NCBI GenBank assembly: GCA_900751885.1
Contig: CAADTH010000045.1
Span: forward strand, 1 to 64,000
Origin: Clostridia bacterium
GTDB taxonomy: Bacteria; Bacillota; Clostridia; UBA1381
Length of the DNA: 64,000 nt
Reading direction: 5' to 3'
Part shown: positions 41,201 through 48,366 of the stretch, in pieces
Layout: each line of letters opens with the position of its first letter
How positions within the stretch are numbered: position 1 is the stretch's first letter
Translations under genes and position numbers: made by a program
Notes under the pieces: model-generated
What the model was told of the DNA's origin: nothing
Seen by the model: only the letters and a program-made list of their open reading frames with translations
Database searches by the model: none

Positions 41201-43425
41201 TCCTCGTTTGTGCCTACCCATACAATGTCCTGCTCTGTGGCGTTTTCAGTCACCTCTGGTTTCAGTGTATATACCTCATCGATATCAATTGTCTTTGCTT
41301 CTTCCATTTTGATGCCGCTTGTCTTCACAACGCTGTCTGTCACAGTTACCATGCAGGTATCCTTTCTGCCGCCTACTTCCGCAGTAATGACCGCTGTCCC
41401 CGCTTTGACACCTGTGATAATTGCCTGGTTGACATCGTCGATTGTTCTACCCGTAGGCGTAACCCTTGCGATACTCTCATCTGAGCTCGACCAATTCACA
41501 TCGACGCCTACAAGGCTTGCCGGCGCAACCACTGCCGTGACATTTTTTTCTGTCCCCTTTACAAGATTTATATTGCCTTTATTCATGGAAACATACTGCA
41601 CTGCAACAGGCGCATCTGAAACGCACACATTGAATTCAGCTATTTTACCGCCGTTCTTTGCAGTCGCATAAATTTTTACGGTATCCGGCTCCTCCCAGTA
41701 GGTCGCACCATATTCACCTATCACCTGCCGGTTGCTGTTCGAGTATGCCGTCACCACACCGTTTTCATCCACATCCGCGACATAGCTGTTATCCGATTGC
41801 CATATCACCTGTCCCTCGCACTGCACACCCAGCTGTGTCTTGTCGCCCACCGTCATAGAAACTGTTTCTGTCTGTGCCGCCGTCACCGCGTCTGATACCG
41901 TGTCACCACTTACGTTTACAGTAAAGGAAGCGGTTCTCTGTACATCCTTTGATGTCACCTTAATTGTAGCCGTACCGCTGCCGACTGCCGTAATTGTACC
42001 GTTCGTTACCGATGCGACAGCTGTGTTACTGCTCTCCCATGTAAGTGTTTTGTCAAGCATCCCATTGTTATAGATATCCTTTGGATATATGATTGGCTTA
42101 ACTTCTGCACTCTCTCCCATTTTCAGATTGATTTCATTTGCATTGAATTCAATTCGTTCCACCGTCCGTCTGCTGTAGTTATCAATGACGCTTACTGCAC
42201 AGCTTGCACTGTCACCGTCCGGCAGGCTTGCCGTAACGTCCGCAACGCCTGTACGAAGTGCCTGAACAACCGCAGTGTTTCCATCTGTCGATTTAAGCTT
42301 GATTATATTGTCATCCGATACTGACCAGCTAACCGCTATGCCATCCTTGACATCCGCTGTCAGCGTGAAATAATCCCCCTTTGTTTTCCAATCATCCGCA
42401 CCGTAGCCCAGCGTGTTTCCGACGTAAAGCGGATAGCTTGTAAAGCTAAGCTTCACCGAGCTATCGACCGCAGGCGGCTTACTTGCAAGCGGAATATCCG
42501 CAGTTCTTGTTCGAATCGGTCTCATACTCTCAAATGACTCCCATGCAAATATTTTTTCATTGCCGTCTGATGCCTGTAACATGTCATCACCTTCCTTGAT
42601 GCCTCCTATGCTGACCTGATGAAGCGTACCGTCCCCATTATATCTTGCCGTAATGGCAACGCCCTCTTTGCTGTATACCTCCTTTGAAACAAACGGCGGT
42701 GCAATCGGCTTTGGTGTCATCTCCGGCTTTTGCGGCGGTGGTGTCACTTCGCCGACAGGCGCATATTTCAAGGTCTTAAACTGATACGCCGCTGTCGACT
42801 GCGTATTGAATATGTAATAGGTCTGTCCTGCCTGTACATCAACGACTGCATCGCCTTCTATATCCTTACTCGACGCATTGACGATACTGCTCACATCTGC
42901 ATCCGAACATTCCGTATGACAATATAGCTTAGAGCCTTTTTTCGCTTTACCTGTAATTGTCAGCTTTCCGTCTGCCGGAACGGTCAGCTTCACATGGCTG
43001 CCGCTGTACAGATTGATGCGGTCGATGCTGTTAGCTCCATTTGTCTGTGTAAGATCCACATACGCACCGCTGTCGCCGGTACACTGAAATACAAGTCCGT
43101 GATACGATCCGACCATCGGATAGGTTTTGGAATCCGGCGCCGGTATTTCTGTAACAAACGCTTCCCCTGTTGTGTCATCAATCACTCCGGCTGCCGGCAC
43201 CTTGTTAAAATCCCACGTTATCTCCTTCTCTTCTACCGCCCTATCAGGAGATGGTGCAGGCAATGGCATTACAGCTTCTCTCCCCTCTGCCCGGGCCACA
43301 AGCTCCTGCTGTGCTGTACCGTCTCCATCTGCCATTACAGCAAGCGGAAGTACATTCATCGGCATACTTACCGCCGCCGCGATGATAGCCGCCAGCGTTC
43401 TTTTAAAAAAACTGTTGTGCTTCAT
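38239..43425 (-). CDS. Giant secreted GH28 polygalacturonase-like protein
   Basis: A 1728-residue secreted protein. The ATG at 43425 has AGGAGG upstream, so the longer frame to 43491 is rejected. A signal peptide (AAIIAAAVSMPMNVLPLAVMA region) is followed by a beta-sandwich domain, several Big_2 Ig-like repeats (about 330-830), an FN3-like domain, and a GH28 right-handed beta-helix at about 905-1340. GH28 signatures seen: VLDFGAVGDG, NGDGIDPDSS near 1148, AGDDAVTLKSG near 1168. The usual GHG histidine segment reads GLGGFGTGSE near 1207, so the conserved His is replaced by Leu. The C-terminal 350 residues hold cadherin-like and LamG-like domains. Likely substrate is homogalacturonan or rhamnogalacturonan. 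No surface anchor is visible. Confidence 0.85.
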   Translation of the reverse strand: MKHNSFFKRTLAAIIAAAVSMPMNVLPLAVMADGDGTAQQELVARAEGREAVMPLPAPSPDRAVEEKEITWDFNKVPAAGVIDDTTGEAFVTEIPAPDSKTYPMVGSYHGLVFQCTGDSGAYVDLTQTNGANSIDRINLYSGSHVKLTVPADGKLTITGKAKKGSKLYCHTECSDADVSSIVNASSKDIEGDAVVDVQAGQTYYIFNTQSTAAYQFKTLKYAPVGEVTPPPQKPEMTPKPIAPPFVSKEVYSKEGVAITARYNGDGTLHQVSIGGIKEGDDMLQASDGNEKIFAWESFESMRPIRTRTADIPLASKPPAVDSSVKLSFTSYPLYVGNTLGYGADDWKTKGDYFTLTADVKDGIAVSWSVSDDNIIKLKSTDGNTAVVQALRTGVADVTASLPDGDSASCAVSVIDNYSRRTVERIEFNANEINLKMGESAEVKPIIYPKDIYNNGMLDKTLTWESSNTAVASVTNGTITAVGSGTATIKVTSKDVQRTASFTVNVSGDTVSDAVTAAQTETVSMTVGDKTQLGVQCEGQVIWQSDNSYVADVDENGVVTAYSNSNRQVIGEYGATYWEEPDTVKIYATAKNGGKIAEFNVCVSDAPVAVQYVSMNKGNINLVKGTEKNVTAVVAPASLVGVDVNWSSSDESIARVTPTGRTIDDVNQAIITGVKAGTAVITAEVGGRKDTCMVTVTDSVVKTSGIKMEEAKTIDIDEVYTLKPEVTENATEQDIVWVGTNEDVATVGREGDVMGYSEGTAKAYAIAKDSLTDAQIRELQAWRKDGKRQVSNEEIAPYLTGTYAVCEITVEESSNYLRNVHVPAEAVTEYSINVLWSRASLYDVPEFGEYELYLNGELVSKSQTLGYTFCNLEPMTAYEIKVVAKGTEGEVLAQRTISATTKPAPIAVLNVLDFGAVGDGRVTDTYAIQKAIDMCPVGGEVWLPEGYTFYSGALFLKSDIAFTVDGTLIGSTDPKDYPLTVGRWEGWRKVPQTASEWDNTESRDNADEKYLADNEYIHSSLINIGVHNENESGKASPANAKNIVIAGKGQINGNGFALAYTEGPNHKTINNQSVWKVKSPVTDPTTRGNSVVMFNAENVYMKDVLVGYSPSWTVHAVYSNHVTFDNMNVISQGKGDVGFGTGSEVGHLFNGDGIDPDSSTHINIFNSLFTAGDDAVTLKSGRNREGNELDKPCAYIRVTDCQAIDGLGGFGTGSENASGAHDILFQNLLVDGANLYGIWLKTNAARGGITENFQVRDTETNDVNSAVYLHNTYSSSSNNPAAENLIVRHITLDNISGNPRSYGIRADSTNKSWISDIRIKHPHFTTVKNCPMNYCVNVTVWDEENTAQWGAGATLYYTAVQEDTALAIRKGAYKIKEIDNENKVITAYIGTSYEEVIDGITSLLGGEQSYLLSDGVLTVTSPDGKHTADYMIDNTAEIPKSAYINALSIRDSNGTELLSGFDREVTEYHIKAAKTVTSLAIEPATEDIHASVKIKNNGADFNGTLTEGENRITIEVTASDHSETKTYTVTVDTAYLIAEDFSHVTDDTWGFAGNNVASIKTMSINNASGLTEGALKLLMSNKSESSISKTLDDEIVQLDRVQISFDWQSNVASGNGRNSYFALQDTDGNTIFGMHAHGKGKVQYFTERYDKSTDLENFSNDWYAVDLVADFGASVINGTITNKRTGNLVKTLTDEPIATGAKNLGKLYAYDVWSAAPMSIDNVFVKEAQ

Positions 43426-43540
43426 TTTTTGTTCCTCCTTCTGTATCCGTGAATTTAACCGCGCTTTTTTGTATGAATCATATTCTATCACCTTTTTTCT
43501 AAGATTTCATTTGATTTTCCCGAATCATTTCCTATATTTC

Positions 43541-43569
43541 TTGAAAAAAGCATGATTTTATAGTAAACT
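43541..43569 (+). promoter_or_regulatory. araC-type gene promoter
   Basis: TTGAAA (43541-43546) and TAAACT (43564-43569) are 17 bases apart. The -10 box lies inside a perfect palindrome (43559-43572). Confidence 0.5.
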
Positions 43570-43583
43570 ATACGTATCATACG
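43559..43583. promoter_or_regulatory. Two abutting palindromes at the AraC promoter
   Basis: TATAGT-AA-ACTATA (43559-43572) is directly followed by CGTAT-C-ATACG (43573-43583). Both are perfect and cover the -10 box and start point of the regulator gene in the divergent GH28/araC region. They are candidate operators. Confidence 0.5.
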
Positions 43584-43601
43584 GATATAGGAGATAAAAA
43601 T

Positions 43602-44432
43602 ATGGTCAATTTATCCAAAAAACCATACCTACCAATCAACGGTCTTTTATTTTCATACTCTTATTCCAATATCCCTCCGCACGACTATCATGTACACGAT
43701 ACCTATGAGGTGTTTTATCTGATGCAGGGGGGAAGTGAGTATTTTGTAAAGGACCAGCTTTTTTCTGTAATTCCAGGCAATCTGGTATTGATACCGAAAG
43801 GATATATTCACCAAAACAGATATATCACCGAACAATACGAACGAATCGTAATCAACTTTACAGAACATTGGATTGACTCCGATAATCTAGGCTACATGGA
43901 GGATATATCAAGCAGATATATCTGGTCGCCAACCGATTCTCTGGTGAAAGATACGATTGATGGGATACGCAGAGAGTGGGCAAATTTGAGAAGAAATGAA
44001 GCTGATACCGCCGCACTGAAAATGATGCGCTACTATGTGAATATGCTGATTGTTCATCTCGCAAGGAACAAAGCTGCCTTTACCACAAAAAATGCAAAGA
44101 TTACACATCCGTGTGTTGATAAGGTCATCCGGTTCATCAATCAAAATTATCATCTCCCCATCACTTTGGATACTGTTGCAAAAGAGCTTAATCTCACTGC
44201 CGGCTATCTGTCGAGTCTGTTTGTGAAAAATACAGGGATACGCTTTAAAGATTACTTATGGAATATAAGACTTACGCGTGCAAAGCATTTGCTTGAACAC
44301 ACACACAAATCGGTTCAGGAGATTGCCTGCGAATGCGGCTTTAACGACAGCAACTATTTTTCGACTGCATTCAAGCACTGTGTAGGCAGCTCCCCACTCA
44401 ATTACCGCAAAACCCTATTGACAAAACAATAA
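43602..44432 (+). CDS. AraC-family transcriptional regulator
   Basis: A 276-residue regulator with an N-terminal cupin sensor (HDYHVHDTYEVFYLMQGG, IPGNLVLIPKGYIHQN) and a C-terminal double helix-turn-helix (LTAGYLSSLFVKNTGIRFKDY, then VQEIACECGFNDSNYFSTAFK). GGAG precedes the ATG at 43602. It is divergent from the GH28 gene across about 175 bases, so it probably controls that gene in response to a pectin-derived sugar; the ligand is not known. Confidence 0.92.
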   Translation: MVNLSKKPYLPINGLLFSYSYSNIPPHDYHVHDTYEVFYLMQGGSEYFVKDQLFSVIPGNLVLIPKGYIHQNRYITEQYERIVINFTEHWIDSDNLGYMEDISSRYIWSPTDSLVKDTIDGIRREWANLRRNEADTAALKMMRYYVNMLIVHLARNKAAFTTKNAKITHPCVDKVIRFINQNYHLPITLDTVAKELNLTAGYLSSLFVKNTGIRFKDYLWNIRLTRAKHLLEHTHKSVQEIACECGFNDSNYFSTAFKHCVGSSPLNYRKTLLTKQ

Positions 44433-44451
44433 TCATCTCCTTCCGGAAAAC

Positions 44452-44483
44452 AAAAAGAACCGCATAATTATACGGTTCTTTTT
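44452..44483. terminator. Terminator of the araC-type gene
   Basis: Stem AAAAAGAACCG/CGGTTCTTTTT with a 10-base loop and T-rich tail on the plus strand. Confidence 0.85.
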
Positions 44484-44535
44484 GTTTTTGGTAGCGGTAA
44501 AGTGTGTGGTGCTGTATTAGAATACACTTACCAAC

Positions 44536-44695
44536 GGTTTGACTCACGCACCCATACGGGTGCGACATATATCCTGTTGTATTTGACGTTATGTATCCAA
44601 TTTCAACTCACGCACCCATACGGGTGCGACGTTTCATTTTATGCAGGTGTGTCATCAAGAGGAAATTTCAACTCACGCACCCATACGGGTGCGAC
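44536..44695 (-). CRISPR. Two-spacer CRISPR array, type I-C-like repeat
   Basis: Three repeats of about 31-32 bases end at 44695, 44630 and 44566 (starts 44665, 44600, 44536), with spacers of 33-34 bases. The minus-strand repeat begins GTCGCACCCGTATGGGTGCG and ends GAGTTGAAATT, with a GCACCC/GGGTGC stem, as in subtype I-C. The leftmost copy is degenerate in the last six bases, marking the leader-distal end. A promoter at 44744-44772 reads into the array from the right. No cas gene is found in the window, so the array is either remote from its cas operon or orphaned. Confidence 0.85.
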
Positions 44696-44743
44696 GGCAA
44701 AAACAGAGAATTCTTTCCCATTCTCTCCGTTTTGATTGGTTAC

Positions 44744-44772
44744 ATTATACAACACAATCCACTATTTTTCAA
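44744..44772 (-). promoter_or_regulatory. CRISPR leader promoter
   Basis: On the minus strand, TTGAAA (44767-44772) and TATAAT (44744-44749) are 17 bases apart; transcription would start about 45 bases before the first repeat. Confidence 0.65.
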
Positions 44773-45016
44773 GTACTGCCTTTTAATTCATCTAAATCTT
44801 AGTGTTTTTTATCTAAATATCAGGTGCGAATCCCCCAGGCATTTCATGTTCACTTTGGGTTCGCACCTATTTTATGATACTGTCCCTTCGTTTTAAACTC
44901 TATAATGTGAATATTACGAACTACTTTTTTGCCATTATAGCACACTTATTTTCATGTTCTTTTATGGCTATATACCTGTTTGGAGGGGAACCTACTCTCT
45001 AAAGCAGTCTCTCTGT
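44773..45016. other. Intergenic region with a long hairpin
   Basis: Bases 44822-44868 form a hairpin: AGGTGCGAA and TTCGCACCT as outer arms and CCCA/TGGG inside. It lacks a good T-tract in the direction of nfnB, so it is either a weak terminator or a structured RNA. No reading frame or other feature was recognised in the remainder. Confidence 0.4.
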
Positions 45017-46408
45017 TTATTCTGCCAACAGCTTGTCGATAGACTCTGCCGCTGTTTTTCCTGCACCCATCGCAAGAATAACGGTTGCCGCACCTGTCAC
45101 GACATCACCGCCTGCAAAAACGCCTTCCTTACTGGTCGCACCCGTCTCTTCGTTGACGACAATACAGCCGCGTTTGTTGGTCTCAAGTCCCTTTGTTGTA
45201 TTTTTAATGAGTGGATTTGGCGTCTGTCCGATTGCCACAACAACGGTATCTACATCCAGCACATGCTCTGTTCCAGACTTTGCAACCGGACGGCGTCTGC
45301 CGCTCTCATCCGGCTCGCCCAGCTCCATCTCGATGCACTCCATCCCCTTGACCCAGCCCTTCTCGTCACCAAGGATTTGGGTTGGGTTATTGAGAAGCTT
45401 AAAGATGATTCCTTCCTCCTCCGCATGGTGAACCTCCTCCGCTCTCGCCGGAAGCTCCTCCATGCTGCGGCGGTACACGATGTATACATTCTCAGCGCCC
45501 AGACGCTTTGCACTTCTCGCCGCGTCCATTGCAACATTTCCGCCGCCAAGGACTGCAACATTTTTGCCGACATGGACCGGCGTGTCATAGTCCGGGAATT
45601 TGTAAGCCTTCATCAAGTTGATTCGGGTTAAAAATTCATTTGCGGAATATACGCCGTTCAGGCTTTCCCCATCAATGCGCATAAAGCTTGGAAGTCCTGC
45701 TCCAGAGCCAATGAAAATGGCGTCATATCCATAGTCCTCCATCAACTCGTCTACGGTGATGGTCTTTCCGATGATGACGTTTGTCTCAATCGTTACCCCC
45801 ATCTGTTTGAGGTTCTCAATCTCCTTCTGCACGATATCCTTTGGCAGACGGAACTCCGGAATTCCATACATCAGTACACCGCCTGCCGTGTGGAATGCTT
45901 CATAGACAGTAACATCATATCCCTTTTTTGCAAGATCCCCGGCACAGGTAAGCCCTGACGGTCCTGAACCGACAACGGCAACCTTCTTGCCGTTTGATTC
46001 TGCCGGCTCAATGCTATCCTCTACATGCGCCATATGCCAATCCGCTACAAAGCGCTCCAACCGTCCGATTGCAACGCTCTCCCCCTTGATACCGCGCACA
46101 CATTTTGCTTCACACTGCGTCTCCTGTGGGCAGACACGTCCGCACACAGCCGGGAGCGCATTGGTTTCTTTGATTTTGTTGTACGCGCCTTCAAAATCGC
46201 CCTTGGAAATCAGTGCGATAAATTCCGGAATCTTTACTCCGACAGGACACCCCTGCATGCATGGCTTATGCTTACAATTTAAGCATCTTGCCGCCTCGTT
46301 TTTTGCCATTTCCTCGGTGTATCCGTTGGTAACTTCCAAAAAGTTTTTATTTCTCACGTCCGGCTTCTGTTCCGGCATCGATGTTTTTTCCAGTGACATA
46401 TTCGGCAT
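45017..46408 (-). CDS. nfnB: NfnB / NADPH-dependent glutamate synthase-like flavoprotein
   Basis: A 463-residue protein with an N-terminal domain binding two [4Fe-4S] clusters (CLNCKHKPCMQGCP and CGRVCPQETQCEAKCVRG) and FAD and NADPH domains (VAVVGSGPSGLTCAGDLA, VLGGGNVAMDAARSAKRLGA, VFAGGDVVTGAATVILAM). It resembles the glutamate synthase small subunit, but its coupling to the ferredoxin-NADP reductase-like gene upstream marks it as the large subunit of the electron-bifurcating NADH-dependent ferredoxin:NADP oxidoreductase (NfnAB, also SudA). The start overlaps the nfnA stop (TAATG). Confidence 0.88.
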   Translation of the reverse strand: MPNMSLEKTSMPEQKPDVRNKNFLEVTNGYTEEMAKNEAARCLNCKHKPCMQGCPVGVKIPEFIALISKGDFEGAYNKIKETNALPAVCGRVCPQETQCEAKCVRGIKGESVAIGRLERFVADWHMAHVEDSIEPAESNGKKVAVVGSGPSGLTCAGDLAKKGYDVTVYEAFHTAGGVLMYGIPEFRLPKDIVQKEIENLKQMGVTIETNVIIGKTITVDELMEDYGYDAIFIGSGAGLPSFMRIDGESLNGVYSANEFLTRINLMKAYKFPDYDTPVHVGKNVAVLGGGNVAMDAARSAKRLGAENVYIVYRRSMEELPARAEEVHHAEEEGIIFKLLNNPTQILGDEKGWVKGMECIEMELGEPDESGRRRPVAKSGTEHVLDVDTVVVAIGQTPNPLIKNTTKGLETNKRGCIVVNEETGATSKEGVFAGGDVVTGAATVILAMGAGKTAAESIDKLLAE

Positions 46409-47259
46409 TATTTACCCCTCCCAATTCTGCAGTGTCCCTCTTCGCAGGAGCGTTTTTCCTGGTTCTTGTACATCATCTGACGGTTCATTGCCGCCTGCCA
46501 GTCTATCTGGTGACCGTCAAAGTCTGGTCCGTCCACACATGCAAACTTCGTCTCTCCGCCGACAATCACGCGGCAGCCGCCGCACATGCCTGTGCCGTCA
46601 ATCATGATTGGGTTCATGCTGACAATCGTCTTGATATTGTGCTCCTTTGTGAGCGTACTGACCGCGCGCATCATCACAAGCGGTCCGATTGCAATGACTG
46701 CGTCGAACTGCTCTCCTGCATCAATAAGCTCCTTTAAGCGGTCTGTGACAAAGCCCTTGACTCCATTGGAGCCGTCGTCTGTCGTGATGATGAGTTGATT
46801 CGAAACTTGCTTTAACTCGTCCTCTAAAATAACCAGGTCTTTATCGCGGAAGCCTGTGATAACCGTCACATCTGCCCCCAGCTTATGTAGCTTTTTCGCC
46901 TGTGGATAGGCAATCGCGGTTCCCAGTCCGCCGCCGATAACCGCAACCTTTTTTAATCCCTCAAGCTCTGTCGGCACGCCAAGCGGTCCTGCGAAATCCA
47001 AAATGGACGCCCCTTCTTCTAGTTTGGAAAGATCCTGCGTCGTTTTCCCAACCACCTGAACAATGATAGTGACAGTCCCTTTTTCCCTGTCAAAATCCGC
47101 GATGGTAAAGGGAACCCGCTCTCCATATTCGTCGATTCTCAGGATGATAAACTGTCCCGGCTCTGCCTTTTTTGCAATCAGCGGCGCTTCGACTTCCATC
47201 AGGAAAATCTGTGGGTTCAGCACTTTTTTCGTAACGATTTTATATGCCACTTCTTTCAC
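46408..47259 (-). CDS. nfnA: NfnA / ferredoxin-NADP reductase-like subunit
   Basis: A 283-residue subunit with an FAD domain (GQFIILRI, RVPFTIADFD), an NAD domain (VAVIGGGLGTAIAYPQAK) and a [2Fe-2S] site near the C terminus (GTGMCGGCRV, FACVDGPDFDG). It is the small subunit of NfnAB, also annotated sulfide or dihydroorotate dehydrogenase electron-transfer subunit. The complex interconverts NADH, reduced ferredoxin and NADPH by flavin-based bifurcation. GAGGTG precedes the ATG and a strong promoter lies at 47301-47329. Confidence 0.9.
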   Translation of the reverse strand: MKEVAYKIVTKKVLNPQIFLMEVEAPLIAKKAEPGQFIILRIDEYGERVPFTIADFDREKGTVTIIVQVVGKTTQDLSKLEEGASILDFAGPLGVPTELEGLKKVAVIGGGLGTAIAYPQAKKLHKLGADVTVITGFRDKDLVILEDELKQVSNQLIITTDDGSNGVKGFVTDRLKELIDAGEQFDAVIAIGPLVMMRAVSTLTKEHNIKTIVSMNPIMIDGTGMCGGCRVIVGGETKFACVDGPDFDGHQIDWQAAMNRQMMYKNQEKRSCEEGHCRIGRGK

Positions 47260-47300
47260 CTCAATTTAAAATTCTTTCTGACAACAATTTCACGAGTATC

Positions 47301-47329
47301 ATTGTACCATTATTATCTTCTTTTTTCAA
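47301..47329 (-). promoter_or_regulatory. nfnAB promoter
   Basis: On the minus strand, TTGAAA (47324-47329) and TACAAT (47301-47306) are 17 bases apart. The -35 box overlaps the stop codon of the upstream pseudouridine synthase gene. Confidence 0.72.
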
Positions 47330-48228
47330 CTGTTTCTTCTGTATTTTAATACAAAATCCCGCATATCCTCCGGTAATTCTGCCTGCCACACCATCCTCCT
47401 GTGCGAAATAGGATGGACAAGCTCTAAATAACACGAATGAAGTGCCTGTCTTTGAAATCGTGTATGATCCTCTGTGCCGTAGAGCCAGTCTCCAAGCAAG
47501 GGGTGTCCGATATGCGCCATATGAACGCGTATTTGGTGGGTTCTGCCTGTTTCGAGCGTCAGGTTCAAAAGCGTATAGCCTGAGAGCGCTTCGACAACAT
47601 TGTAATGCGTGACGGCACGCTGTCCATCCGGCGCAACGCACCGGCGGATTACGCTGTCCGCTTCGCGCCGGATTGGTGCATCCACTACAGCGCCAGTCTC
47701 CAGCTGTCCGCATACAATCGCACAGTAGCGGCGCTTCAGCGTGCCATCTTTGATTTGGTCGCAGAGCCTTGCGTGGGTATAGGCGTTCTTTGCCACCGCC
47801 ATCAGCCCTGAGGTATCCTTGTCCAGCCGGTTGACCGGACGGAATACGCGCTCCTCCCCGACGCTTCTCCAATGGTACATCACGCCGTTGGCAAGGGTAT
47901 TGTCATAGTTTCCCATGGATGGATGCGTGGGAAGGTGCGGCGGTTTATTTAGAATGAGCAGGTCTTCATCCTCGTATACAATCGAGAGGGGCATCTTCGC
48001 AGAGACAATGTGTTCCGATACACTGTCGTACATGGTAATGCGCAGGCAGTCTCCCTCTGCAAGGCGGTAGGTGACCCGCCGGTGTGCGCCGTTTACCGTG
48101 ATGCCATCCCGGTCACGCTTTAAGCTGGTAATTAGGTTGGTGGACATATGAAAGTGCCGCTTTAGAATGGACTTGATTGTCTCTCCTTCATCGCCTGTTT
48201 GAGCTATGTATGTAAGAATGCGTTCTAT
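47326..48228 (-). CDS. RluA-family pseudouridine synthase, probable AUA start
   Basis: A 300-residue rRNA or tRNA pseudouridine synthase with an S4-like N-terminal region and the catalytic RPVNRLDKDTSGL (Asp), followed by ALSGYTLLNLTLETGRTHQIRVH. The frame runs to a TTG at 48285, but a good promoter (TTTACA-17-TACAAT, 48269-48297) overlaps that codon, so translation must begin later. GGGGG lies seven bases before an ATA at 48228, and the protein from there (IERILTY) aligns with the usual start of the family. No ATG, GTG or TTG occurs between that point and an ATG about 26 codons further in, which would cut into the S4-like region. An AUA start is therefore likely. Confidence 0.85.
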   Translation of the reverse strand: MERILTYIAQTGDEGETIKSILKRHFHMSTNLITSLKRDRDGITVNGAHRRVTYRLAEGDCLRITMYDSVSEHIVSAKMPLSIVYEDEDLLILNKPPHLPTHPSMGNYDNTLANGVMYHWRSVGEERVFRPVNRLDKDTSGLMAVAKNAYTHARLCDQIKDGTLKRRYCAIVCGQLETGAVVDAPIRREADSVIRRCVAPDGQRAVTHYNVVEALSGYTLLNLTLETGRTHQIRVHMAHIGHPLLGDWLYGTEDHTRFQRQALHSCYLELVHPISHRRMVWQAELPEDMRDFVLKYRRNS

Positions 48229-48268
48229 TTGTATTCCCCCTATTTTTTTACTATGTTGTACTGTCTTT

Positions 48269-48297
48269 ATTGTATCAAAAAACAAGTCGTCTGTAAA
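48269..48297 (-). promoter_or_regulatory. rluA-type gene promoter
   Basis: On the minus strand, TTTACA (48292-48297) and TACAAT (48269-48274) are 17 bases apart. It is back to back with the promoter at 48303-48331. Confidence 0.72.
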
Positions 48298-48302
48298 TTG
48301 CC

Positions 48303-48331
48303 TTGTGTTTATTCAGGCGAGTTGATATAAT
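48303..48331 (+). promoter_or_regulatory. Promoter of the SLH protein gene
   Basis: TTGTGT (48303-48308) and TATAAT (48326-48331) are 17 bases apart; the start codon is about 36 bases downstream of the -10 box. Confidence 0.72.
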
Positions 48332-48366
48332 GAATGTAATATCAATGATTGGAAGTGTAGTTTCAT

